Shown here: positions 1-11,225 of the stretch, one piece after another
How positions within the stretch are numbered: position 1 is the stretch's first letter
How the letters are laid out: every line of letters begins with the position of its first letter
Assembly (NCBI GenBank): GCA_027943335.1
Contig: BSBK01001302.1
Span: 2,429,501 to 2,493,500, forward strand
Reading direction: 5' to 3'
DNA length: 64,000 nucleotides
Source of the DNA: Chamaecyparis obtusa
Taxonomy: Eukaryota; Streptophyta; Pinopsida; Cupressales; Cupressaceae
Notes under the pieces: model-generated
Told to the model about the DNA's origin: nothing
Database searches by the model: none
What the model saw: the letters and a program-made list of their open reading frames with translations, nothing else
Made by a program: the position numbers and the translations under genes

Positions 1-271
1 AATTTGGCTCTGGATTTTGCTTGTATGAATTTATATGTTCATATGTTTGAAACTTTATTTAGTTTATCAGCCCTTTAGCTGAGGACTTACTAACTTGTAA
101 GTCTTTAGAGAAATATTAACTATGGTAAGGAAATTTAGCTATGGAAACTTTTTCTCAAGTGGTAGATAATGCTATGAAAACCTTGCTTTTTTAAAAAAAT
201 CCTACTAGAAAATATTCTATACTAAATCAATTCTACAACAAAGAAAGTCTAGTTCAACTAATTATGACTGG

Positions 272-1190
<919 letters not shown>

Positions 1191-1227
1191 TTGTTGTTGT
1201 TGTTGCTACTTTGGATGTATTTGCTAA

Positions 1228-1503
1228 GATGAATTCCCCCGCCAAGATGATGTGCATCCATTTTATGGAGATCTGCTAAATGTTTTATATAATAAAGATC
1301 ACTACAAGTTGGCCCTTGGCCAGATCAATATTGCTTGCAATCTCATTGCCAAAGTGGCCAAAGACTATGTTAGGCTAATAAAATATGGGGATTCTCTTTA
1401 CCACTGGAAATCATTAAAGGTTGTTGCACTTGGATGGATATTTACCATTGTTAAGAGAATTGGACCGAGTTTTGCTTACCTCAAATAGGTGAGGCAACAT
1501 ATG
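1228..1503 (+). pseudogene. NOG1: NOG1 nucleolar GTP-binding protein, N-terminal fragment
   Basis: NOG1 is a nucleolar GTPase needed for 60S ribosome assembly. The fragment reads [17 protein letters not shown], then [14 protein letters not shown] and [15 protein letters not shown], which is the conserved helical N-terminal region before the GTPase domain. The frame opens at 1228 without a start codon, about 40 bp after the CDC48 fragment ends. A TAG at 1486-1488 sits where the family has Gln, and homology continues for a few codons (VRQHM), so CAG-to-TAG is likely. The GTPase motifs (G1-G4) are absent. Abutting an unrelated CDC48 fragment, it looks like part of a captured or shuffled gene-fragment block. 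Confidence 0.9.
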
Positions 1504-3090
1504 GTTATGTTCTTTTTTCTATCTATCTGGTTTTCACTACCTGTCGTTCCTTGGGATATCTTGCAAGGGTTCTATAAATTAATGGTATATATTTTGGTGG
1601 GTGTCTTGTATGGGCCTATGAACTTTTTTATCTCATCTTTTTTTTTCAATCCTATAACTAGATTTTGATATGTGGATTGCTTGTAAGGAACATTGATACC
1701 GCCATTTCAATAGTTCTTCATATGATATTTTTCTATGCAGTCCCCAATCTAGGCTTTATTTGTACATTTTTTATCTCAATATTAAAAGAATTAATTTAGT
1801 TAAATAAAGCTTTATGTCCCAAACACAATGACAACTAGGATGTGAATTTAATCTTTCTAACAACTAAAGAGTGAAAAAAGATAAAATATGGTTCAATATA
1901 ACCTACAACTTTGTCCATGTAAGAGTTGAACTCTAAAATTTATGGTATGAAGACTTGCAACTTGCAGCTAAGAATATGATACTAAATAATTATGACTTAT
2001 TTTAAAAATTCAGGAAAACTTAACCATTTCTGTAGTGATTACTTAAAAAAAAGTATACCTGATCGATGACTTAATATTTGTAACCTCTCAAAAACTTTTC
2101 CTTTCCACTTCAATATCTTTCCTTGATAATTCTCGATCTCCTCAGAACCACTAGAAAAAAAACAATGACAACAGAACTTGCCACTTTAGAAAATTGCATC
2201 AATACTTAACTTAAACATTACAGTCATGAAGGGTGTAACAAAATCTGATATGCTAATAGACAAACTCATTTTGCACAAAATGGAATTAAGCATGGATTTT
2301 GGTTTGCATGTGGTACATCAATTCCTTCATCGAAGACATTATCTATTAAATTTATAATTGTTTATTTAGGTTCCATAGCACTAGCATATAAACAAAAAGA
2401 ATTTGTATTAAAAAAAAATTGAGGACAATTGCACAGATCTCCAGAAACAACATTACCCAACTCTTTCTCTCAAGCCAAAGACTCGGTGTGTTCAATTGCC
2501 CAGACTAGTAGTCAATTCTATGTTGAGTATATCTATCAGGCCCTCTTGCAGTTTGAACGAATTAAGAATAGAAGATAGGAACTGATTTAACACTTCACCT
2601 ACTCAAAAACACAAACCAATGAAATAATCCACATTAGGCGAAGACAGGTTGACGCATTCAATACGATAATACTTGCACAAAATGAAGCCGAATCATGCTA
2701 GACAATGACAATGAGAAGTTGACTATTGGCCCTTCTAGTTGTTTATTTGATAGTTGCATGACAATGACACATTCAAAATGCACTTATGAGAAAAGACCTA
2801 GAACGAATTAAATTGATTAAATAATGAAGGTATGTTAGTTTGAGCTTCACTTGGTTTTGAGAATACTTTAATATTCTCTACTTAACAAGGCCAACCACGT
2901 GAAGGTAGAAGCTCATCTAGCCTCATCCCCCCCTCCCCCTAACATCAATCTAAATTCCCCATTAACACATAACAATATTCATTAACATGACATATAATTC
3001 AATATTAATACACAACATTCATAGATAATTACTTAAAACAATGTTCATGGAGTTATTATGATAGTTTTACTAATATTTTTGACACAATTT
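1504..3090. other. No gene seen, AT-rich intergenic
   Basis: I find no coding similarity or element ends. A block near 2845-2925 (gagcttcac...ccaaccacgtgaaggtagaagctc) recurs near 4408-4495 and in part near 3855-3900, so it belongs to the local repeat family around the inverted repeats. Confidence 0.5.
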
Positions 3091-3098
3091 GATGTTCA

Positions 3099-3598
3099 AG
3101 ATAGGGGAAAAGCACCTGCAACAATAGAGGCAATAGTTGTAGATATAGATGACAATATCCCAGAAACCCCTAATATAATAAATACGGTGAAGAAAAAACT
3201 AAAAAGAGTCAATGCAAAAATTATTACTATTTTGCATGATGCTACTACTAGCCTCACTGCAATGTCCATGACCAGGTAATTGAGCAAGCAAAAAATCTTG
3301 TATCAAGAACAAATACATATTTTAGTTCACGACATAAAAGAGTATAAAATATAAACCTTTATTGAACTTTTGTTATAACTAAAGATTCATTACTACTTAC
3401 TTCAAAATGATGTGCTCGTGCCATCAATTCATCTGTCCTCTTCAGCATCTCCTCGGTTGGATTTGCATCTTCCAAAATAGTAATAATTTCTGCATTACTC
3501 TTTTTCTTCACCGTATTTATTATATTAGGGATTTGGGATATCCTCATATGTATCTATAGCTATTACCTTTGTTGTTGCAGGTGCTTTTCCCCTATCTG
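3099..3598. repeat. Inverted repeat 1 with coding-like arms
   Basis: The left arm (about 3099-3255) and right arm (about 3455-3598) are imperfect reverse complements. Both translate to DRGKAPAT and then IINTVKKK...AIITI on opposite strands, with about 200 bp between them. Arm identity is moderate and contains small indels. Confidence 0.75.
3401..3598 (-). pseudogene. Unrecognised exon-like fragment
   Basis: On the minus strand the right arm of inverted repeat 1 reads IINTVKKKSNAEIITILEDA and then TEEMLKRTDELMARAHHFE, a hydrophilic helical sequence. It ends at a good plant splice donor (GAA|GTAAGT at 3401/3400). The upstream part needs a one-base frame change to read DRGKAPATTKVIAIDTYED. I do not recognise the protein. 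The donor and the amphipathic composition suggest a real exon copied with its intron edge. The arm at 3099-3255 is a diverged copy on the plus strand. Confidence 0.35.
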
Positions 3599-3694
3599 AT
3601 ATTTATCTTTAGGTGTCCACACTCATTATGTTTCTTGTTGCTAGTAGGTCACAGTCAGTGATTGGGAGAGCCCTGTTTTGGCACCAGTCATGTA

Positions 3695-3842
3695 GTACAA
3701 GCACTAGAATTGAGTTTTTCGGCACAGCTGGGAAATTTTTGTATATCAACATGCAATAGAGTTTTTTCCCCAAACTCTATTGCATGTTGATATACAAAAA
3801 ATTCCCAGCCAGTGCCAAAAAACTCAATTCTAGTGCTTGTAC
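3695..3842. repeat. Inverted repeat 2: near-perfect 70-bp hairpin
   Basis: The left arm 3695-3764 (gtacaagcactagaattgag onward) and right arm 3772-3842 are almost exact reverse complements separated by only 7 bp. One small interruption lies in the arm (cacagctggg versus cccagccagtg). No coding content was recognised. Confidence 0.93.
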
Positions 3843-3903
3843 TAAGACCTTAAATTATTGAGCTTCTCTTTGTTTCAAGAATAGTTTAACATTCTCTAAG
3901 AAA

Positions 3904-4120
3904 CATAATTGTAGGCATCATGGTCACATTTTTTTGGAGACAATGTAATTGAGTGGTATACCCAGATGATGAAGAGCAACTTCTGCACCTCCGGTTTCAA
4001 GTTGTTCTCCATCTCGCAGTGTCAACTTGGAATCGGAGGTGCAGAAGTTGCACTCTCTCTGGGTATACAACTCAATTATGTTGTCTCCAAAAAAATGTGA
4101 CCATGATGCCTACAATTATG
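3904..4120. repeat. Inverted repeat 3: about 100-bp arms, 18-bp loop
   Basis: Left arm 3904-4004 begins cataattgtaggcatcatgg; right arm 4023-4120 ends with its complement. The loop is ttctccatctcgcagtgt. The outer end of the right arm runs directly into the NOG1 C-terminal fragment. A further direct, diverged copy of the right arm lies at about 4770-4890. Confidence 0.92.
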
Positions 4121-4124
4121 TTTG

Positions 4125-4312
4125 TCAGCTATTGTGAAATCCTCATCACCCTTAGCTGCCATCCTAAGCCCTTCTTCCCTCTCTAGTTCTTCAAGCCTCT
4201 GCAAAATATCTAGATCAATAAAGTCTGCAACATTGTGTCCATCCATGATCTCAGGAATATCATCTTCTTTCCACTCTTCATTTGCCAAAATATACCACTT
4301 CTTCAAGCTTGT
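4125..4312 (-). pseudogene. NOG1: NOG1 C-terminal fragment
   Basis: The minus strand reads KKWYILANEEWKEDDIPEIM, then DGHNVADFIDLDILQRLEEL and EREEGLRMA, a good match to the conserved C-terminal region of NOG1 after the GTPase domain. It ends at the edge of inverted repeat 3, where the frame runs into repeat sequence. The N-terminal NOG1 fragment is about 2.7 kb away on the opposite strand, so the two halves are inverted relative to each other and the GTPase core is missing. A short piece (atctcaggaatatcatgttc, about 5292-5325) repeats part of this fragment. Confidence 0.88.
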
Positions 4313-4329
4313 AGAGTAGTCCCTAGTGG

Positions 4330-5640
4330 TTGCAAATCAATCTTATTACAAACTACAATAAGAGGCTTAGTAAGTCTAATTTAATTTGTCTGTGGACTGA
4401 GACCTTAAATTATTGAGCTTCTCTTTGTTTTGAGAATAGTTTAATTAGCATTCTCTACTTAACAGGGCCAACCACGTGAAGGTGGAAGCTCATCTGGCCC
4501 CTCCTAGGAGCCTCTAATGACCCCTTACGACATTTTAAGACCTCTAAGATGTATTCTTAGAGGTTGTAAATGATCGTAAAGGGTCATAAGGGGTCCTGGG
4601 ACACAATACCTGAGAAACATAGGGTCCTAAAACACAGCAGTTGTAGATATAGATTTAAATGTTTGTAGTTGCCCCATTTAACTTGAGGTTCATCCTGTAT
4701 TATTTTGGTCATTATGGCCCTCCTCCGCTCTCTAAATTTATTCCTTATCTATGGTCTTTGGATCCTGCAATGTCAACTTGGAATCAGAGGAACGAAAGTT
4801 GCTCTCCATCTTCTAGGTATACAACTCAATTACGTTGTCTCCAAAAAATTGTGACCATGATGCCTACAATTATGTTAGTTAGCTATTGTGAAAGCTTTTG
4901 CAATCTGGCCTTTGTTTCCTTTGATGTGTCCTACAACCTATGAAAACTTTGAAATATGTTACATGATATAGATATAAAGATCAATAATGGGTGGGAGGAG
5001 TATTCCGCGGCCTCTATCATGTGGGGGATCCATGTCACCTTCTCTTGTCACCTGCTCTTATATTTCAAACTTCAGTGAGACTTCATACCACACAGTGTTC
5101 GTAGATTACATTCAATGCGTTATTTACACTTGTATTGGTGGGAAAACTCTTGAAAATGTGCAAAAGAGATTGCATTCAACCATGTTGTTTACATGACACA
5201 TGTAGTTTACCTCCAGCCTAAATCAATATTGCATATAAATCTATAGATAGTGCATGGTACAAAGCCTCACTGAAGCTTGAAAATGATCCATGATCTCAGG
5301 AATATCATGTTCTTTCCACTCTTCTTGCCTCTCTTTTCCCATCTCACAACTTGGGCATTGCAACATGAATCCTATTTTCTACAACTACTAATGGATCCTT
5401 AGGTGTAGTTGAAATTACCAAATGGCCTTCAAAGGTCAAGGAACAAATGGAATAACCAATAAAACACTATACGTTAAATCATGTGATTGATAGCATATTG
5501 GGGCTCACCTGAGCCATAAACATGAAGAATTATTTTAAAAAAAGATGTAAACCATATATATGTGCCTTTGAGGCAAAGAGAAGTTACATCATATCCATAT
5601 TAAAATATTAGTTACAATATGAAAATACTAAACTAACTAA
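4330..5640. other. Duplicated blocks of the inverted-repeat family; no gene seen
   Basis: The segment at about 4745-4890 is a direct copy of 4020-4140 (tgtcaacttggaatc...gtgaccatgatgcctacaattatg...cagctattgtgaaa). The segment at about 4405-4500 repeats 2840-2930. The open frame at 4987-5196 has no family signature. Confidence 0.6.
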
Positions 5641-5740
5641 TTCCTAAGTTCATCTCTGCATATGGTCGCAACAAAGATATGTGATTACAATATAGAGAAG
5701 GCATCGTAAAAATATAATTTCTGAATTTTCCCTAGCCTGA

Positions 5741-6015
5741 CACATTTTGCACTCAAATCCTTCATCGCGGATAAGTGGAGATGGGCAGATAGATGCAAAT
5801 GAGTTGTCATTGACCCAACTAAAGTATCCGCAGACATTATTTCCTTGTGATGCCCAATCTACATTAGTTCTTATAATATAATGAATAGTATTTACATTAG
5901 AAACATTAAATATATACACATTAGCAACCTTTTTTCTATTTGGGAAGCACTAAAATTGTCGTCCAGGGTTTCTCTATGTCTGTGAAGTCTTCAACACACA
6001 CTGCCCACCACCACA
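5741..6015 (-). pseudogene. GRF-type zinc finger fragment with a small intron
   Basis: GRF zinc fingers bind nucleic acid and occur in topoisomerases, nucleases and plant transposon-related proteins. Minus-strand exon 1 reads CGGGQCVLKTSQT*RNPGRQ and then F*CFPNRK, matching the C-x-Cys-NPGRxF-CP core. A 71-bp intron-like gap (5861-5931, GT...AG) follows. Exon 2 reads WASQGNNVCGYFSWVND, matching the CGFFxWxD end, and continues CPSPLIRDEGFECKMCQARE. Both stops are TAG in places where a sense codon (for example Trp or Gln) would be one transition away. Short open fragment, not functional. Confidence 0.72.
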
Positions 6016-6720
6016 TTGATAGTTTGGCAAATTGACAAGAGCCATCGAGCCTATATCAATAATGCATCGCACCATCATTACTACATTTATTACATAAATA
6101 TTATAACATATAATCATATGATTATAATAATCATACATTCACCACTATTGTTTTATTGTAGATTCAAGTACTTAAAAAATGTTTGCAATCAATGGTTTGA
6201 ACAAAGATGTCATTATAGGGCAGCAAGGACAATTTAACTATATCTAAGCTAGAATTAGTCAACTTCAATACTTTCAATACTTTCAAAACTAAATATGAAA
6301 TAGGGATATAAACAAGAACTATCCACACAGGTTATAGGTCCTAGAAATACAAACTTTTGGGATTTTAAAAATAGGTACATGAGTTTCTAGGAGTCCATCA
6401 AATATGCCAAAGTTTCATTGTACGATAGAAGAGGCCTAGTGTACGAACTGTACTAAGTTTTTGATAAATAAGCTTCTTTCAAACGCAATTTTTGGTGTAG
6501 GAGCACCCTCAAAAGATTTAATCAGAGGAAGACAAAGATGTTAAGGAGATCACAAATCTTCTTTATGTTCCTAGATGACTATGTAACCTCATCAAAGTCC
6601 TAATGTTGAATCAAGTGCTTTTGGGTGGCTATATAAACCTAAGACACTTAGATTGATGTTCCTTAATTGTCACTTATATTTAATGTTGTTGACCTATATC
6701 TTTATAAAGGTCTAGTTTCT
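6016..6720. other. No gene seen
   Basis: AT-rich. It may hold eroded sequence of the chromovirus whose 3' coding end follows, but I see no integrase motif. Confidence 0.4.
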
Positions 6721-6739
6721 GATGTTGTGGTTGCAGGTA

Positions 6740-6970
6740 GTACTGGTTCTATGCAAGAGGCCTAGCTCCAAGACATTCCTAAGTCATCTCCTTTGGAGAT
6801 TGATAGCATTTTGGACACTAGAGTTGCACAGAAGACCCAGAGGCATGCCTATCTTGAGTATTTGGTACAATGGAAGCATAAGCCCATGGAGGATGCTACC
6901 TAGCTTACTCCTGAAGCTATTGCACAACTTGGTTTTCCACTCTCTGCATTACCAACTCAAGGGACTTGAG
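6740..6970 (+). pseudogene. Ty3/gypsy chromovirus integrase C-terminus (chromodomain)
   Basis: The frame through 6790-6970 reads PLEIDSILDTRVAQKTQRHA, then YLEYLVQWKHKPMEDAT and *LTPEAIAQLG. This is the chromodomain found at the end of chromovirus integrases (ILDxR...YLVKWKG...EDATWE), which targets insertion to marked chromatin. The TAG replaces the conserved Trp (TGG to TAG). No integrase core, RT or gag is left upstream. The stop at about 6969 lies where such ORFs normally end before the 3' LTR. Confidence 0.82.
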
Positions 6971-6974
6971 TTTC

Positions 6975-7790
6975 TTTGTCCTGCGAAGCATGGTGAAGGG
7001 CACCCAAGTTCACTTCTGGATAGTCTTTGTTTTAGTTTGGTTGTAATAAAAGGAAATGGATCTTTAGAATCCATTTCCTCATTTTTGAATTTGGTCCTTT
7101 TGTGTGGTCAAGAATCTTTTGGTGTTTTCATAAACTAGGGATGTCTTAGTCCACTGGACTATTCTAGTGGGGGTTAAGTTTGTTTATGTTTTTTTATGTT
7201 TATTTATGTTTTAGTGGGAGTTAATTTTGTTTCCCAACATTTGGGAAACGTTTCCTAACTCATTGTTAAGGAATGTTGAAATTGTTTCCTCATATAGCCG
7301 ATTGTTGGTTCCCAGGCTGGTTTGGGATCCTAGTTGGCTCGGAATGGCTAAACTTAGTTTTAGTATGTTTTAGTTTATTTTCTTTAGTTTTAAGGAATTT
7401 GAGGGATCCAGACCTTAGATCAACCGCTTAGTTCTTTTAGGAAGTTTTTATTGAGTTTTAGTACATTTTTGACAAAGTTGCACTCGAAAGTTGCACAGAT
7501 TGTGAAATGTTGTTAATTTTTTGCAACACTATCTGCAGATTGTAAGTCTAGTTCTCCAACGACCACAACCGATTTCATGTTGGTTGGATCAGTTGGAAGA
7601 CTTTTTGGAAGTGGTTTTTAAACCTTGTCCAATCACGAGATTGGCACAAGGAGATGATCTTCGAAGTAGCATTGAATAAAAGAAACCCAAAAAACATTTT
7701 GAGTACGTTTTTGTTATCATACTTTGTCTGTTGCAAATAGGTAGATGGATTGATCATTCCACAAGTTCATTGTATGCATTGTTTATTTGA
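6975..7790 (+). repeat. Probable decayed 3' untranslated region and LTR of the chromovirus
   Basis: Non-coding sequence follows the chromodomain, with T-rich tracts and local duplications (for example tttatgttttt...tttatgttttag, 7180-7215). I could not find a second LTR copy or clean TG...CA ends, so this rests on position only. Confidence 0.3.
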
Positions 7791-9545
7791 ATCCATCTTA
7801 GTTTTGACTATCATTTGATTTCAATTTTTAGTTACATTTACACATTCGGTTATGAACTGAACACGTGGCTTGACTATCATAGCAAACCTGATGATGTAAT
7901 GGTTAGAGAGTTTTAATGTCACTACAGGTTCATTTGTGCATCCACAGTTCTTGTTAGAGTTCATTTAACTAGACTTTGCAAACATTGTATTTTAAATTTG
8001 GTGTTGATCTACGTAAGAACCCAACCTCATTGATAGATTGACTTGGGAAAATCTATAGTCGGCTCTATCATGAAGGTGGAACCTTGACTTGCGATTTCCC
8101 CATTGGATTCCAATGCCATTGGGTGAGAAGCAAGCCAAGGTTATGCACTTTAATAATATAAGTGCTCAGACTATGGAAGGAGGCATATTGCTTCAAGATT
8201 TGATGCCCTAGGTAGATACTTTCCATGTATTTAACCAGTAAGAAAAAGACAAGTTTGCAGCAGTGTAGTAATAGGAAGGTTGAAATTGAATCATAGATTG
8301 AATTTGATAGTCTCGGGCACATTGAAGAATCCTTGGTGATTGTACCTATTGTGTGAATCCATCGATTGAACATTCTAGATTGACCCTAATCTAACTTGAT
8401 CAATTAGATTAGAGTGTCTTTGTGACAATCAACGGTGCTATGCTAAGTGGCTACAGTTGTGGAGAAGATTCAGTGTGACATCTTAGTAGATAGTAAAATC
8501 TATGTCGAATGGTCTTAACCCAAATCTAAATAACCAAATGTATAAGGAACGTTGTTGCAGGCTCAAACTAGAGATTGATAGAATTTGAATACCGGAACTT
8601 GCTATAACAATCACATACCTTATGTAAAGAATGAGCTCAATCTGGGATGTATCTCCTGCGCGCGCGCTGCTATGGGTAAAGCCTAAATTATCTAGATAGA
8701 CTAGCAACTATGGGTAAAGCCTAAATTATCCAGCATGGGGAGGGGGTTTATTTAGAATTATAGACCATAAAATAGCATGATTGTGACATATGAATCATAA
8801 GTAAAGGAAACTTTACATAATAAAGCTTGATAGTGATTTAGAAAATGAGAGAATCATATTTTAAAATAAATCCTACGAGGCAGAAACCTTGTGAATGAAA
8901 CTTGGCAGAGATAGTACTGAAAAATTGGTGAATGCAATTAAAAACTTGTCTCCCACATAAACAACAAACTTGAGAGCATATTATAACATGCAAAGACTTT
9001 ATATTGGATATAAAAATGATTTATGCCACTAAACTAAATAAAAGTATCAGTCACAAAGGTTTAGTTTGGGCTCTTGGGGAAAACAATAATTATCCAAATT
9101 AACTTATTAAACAAACCTAGTAGCACAATATTAAATTGTTTGGTACAGAATAGATGAAGGTCCACAAAGATAATAATTAAGATGAAGCAGACATATGAAA
9201 GCACAATGCAAAAATGAGGAAGGTTCCCAACCTGCATTGAAGAGGAGCACTAATTTTTAATCCCATGAAAGATGGCTTCATATGAGGTACAAAATTATCA
9301 AGATTTGAATCAAAAATTGTTATTACCTCTGAGCAGTGTAGAGATTTATATAAAAAATCAACACTTCTATAAATAATGAATAGTCAACAATCTATTAAAA
9401 AAATAGCAATCCACTTGACATAATTTACTACTCCAAATAATTGGGCTTCTGTTATGCAACTTAATTTTCCATCAATGTCAATTTCAAAGGTGTAAGTATT
9501 CACAAATATTATACTATATGATAAATGTAATAAATGTCACTTAAA
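7791..9545. other. No gene seen; short tandem duplication and GC repeat
   Basis: The phrase ctatgggtaaagcctaaatt occurs at about 8670 and again at about 8708. It is next to an alternating gcgcgcgcgc run near 8660. Otherwise AT-rich with no coding signature. Confidence 0.5.
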
Positions 9546-9550
9546 AATCA

Positions 9551-10157
9551 GGTGTATACCGCAGGGATTAGCAACTTCAAAAGCTTTTCTGTTAGACATT
9601 ATGGTTGGAAATTCTTTGGTAGACATGTATGCCAAATGTGGAAGAATAGACAAGGCCCATGAGTTGTTTAATAGAATGCCTCAACGAAATGTGGTTTCAT
9701 GGACTGCAAGGATTATAGGGTATGCACAAAATGGATTCCTTGAAAAGGCTTTAGAAAATTTCAAACAAATGCAATTGGCGGATGTAAAGCCAAATTCCAC
9801 AACCCTTGCCAACATCCTCCCTGCCTGTGCCAAAATGGGAGTTTTGGAAGAGGGTGTGGACATCCATCAAAGCATAAAAGATAAAGAAATTTGTCAGATG
9901 TTGTAGTTGCAATTTCCCTGGTAGACATGTATGCAAAATGTGGAACTATAGACAAGGCACGTGAACTCTTTGACAAAATGCATTAAAGACATGTGGTATC
10001 ATGAAATGCCATGATTACGGGCTATGTACAAAATGGATTTTTTGAAAAGGCTTTAGAAATTTTCAAGCAAATGCAAATGGCAGGTGTAAAGCTAAATTCC
10101 ACAACCTTTGCCAGCATCCTCCCTGCCTGTGCCAAAATAGGAGCTTTGGAACAAGGT
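9551..10157 (+). pseudogene. Pentatricopeptide repeat (PLS-class) protein fragment
   Basis: PLS-class PPR proteins bind organellar RNA and many act in C-to-U editing. Two copies of a triplet unit are present. Unit 1 from 9604 reads VGNSLVDMYAKCGRIDKAHE, then LFNRMPQRNVVSW and IIGYAQNGFLEKALENFKQM. Unit 2 from 9906 repeats it (SLVDMYAKCGTIDKARELF...). The period is about 302 bp, that is 101 codons minus one base. A frameshift near 9890 separates the units. Unit 2 also has two stops (TAA in KMH*RHVVS, TGA at the usual Trp). The fragment ends at GALEQG, followed by gtaatt. No N-terminal targeting sequence or E/DYW domain is present. Confidence 0.9.
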
Positions 10158-11225
10158 AATTAACCAGTCACTGTTAATATATTATGCAGTCACATTAAAT
10201 ATATTATATAGTCACTATTACTTGATTGACTTAGTCGATTGCTTGATCACATGATAACCAGTAATTAATGGTTATCGTAACATATTGTTAATGTGTTATG
10301 ATAACCACTAATTAGTGGTTATTTGTATCACTATGTAAGATAATGAAACAATGCTAGTCAACCAATAATGAAACAATGTCAGTCATGTCTATTCATATAG
10401 GTATTAATAATGGTTGTGTGGGCTAGGAAAGATTTACCAGTGCCATATAATTGATAGGAAATAATCAATGATACCCTAGCTCGTATAAATGGAGGCCATA
10501 GCTCATGGGTAACTAGAGAATCCAATGAACACACATTAACATGATGCCCTAGTTCACTAACACAGCTAATGCCATAATCAAATCATCCGAAGAAATGAAC
10601 TCAATGCCATGGACACAATAGAGCATGAAGTAATTAATATCATGGTAAGATGTGCCCTTGAAATGCAGAGGAGATAACACAATCCCTACCTCAATGAGCT
10701 TCTATTTGATAAGGAGAGAAAAATCCAAGTTTCCAAAACCAAGCTCGAAGATCAAAGGCCCAAGTCCAGATAAAAACTGCAACCCCTATACATAGTGTTG
10801 AATCTTCCCTAGCTGATGTGGTTTTAAGCACGAAGATCAAAGGCCCAAGTCCAAATAAAAACTACAACCCCTATACACAGTGTCGAATCTGCCCTGGCCA
10901 ATGTGGTTCCATGCACTGCCCCTTGAAAAACTTCATCGTGGTGATAATGAAATTAGAAATGAATTTTTTTTTATAAAAAATTTATACCCGTGTTCATCAA
11001 AATTTTGACATACACAGTAGTGGTCAAAATTTTGACTAACACGGGCATGGATTTTTAAAAAATGAAAGTTTTCCTTCTATAATCCAACCAACCAAAATAT
11101 TTTTGTTTCATAGTCTAAAAATTTGGTAGAAAAACTAGGTGAAATGTACTAGTGAAGTGTTTCATCAACAAGACTAATATCTTCATTAACATTATTTCCT
11201 GAAACTTCTTCATGTTCATGCAGTC
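10158..11225. other. No gene seen; contains an 86-bp tandem duplication
   Basis: Two copies of an 86-bp unit starting cgaagatcaaaggcccaagt lie at 10745-10830 and 10831-10916, with a handful of substitutions. A short inverted pair near 10984-11046 (acccgtgttcatcaaaattttgac / gtcaaaattttgactaacacgggc) forms a hairpin. Confidence 0.8.

Noticed and set aside
7575..8707. Minus-strand frames of 60-101 codons
   Set aside because: No domain, no conserved composition, and the region is non-coding on both strands.
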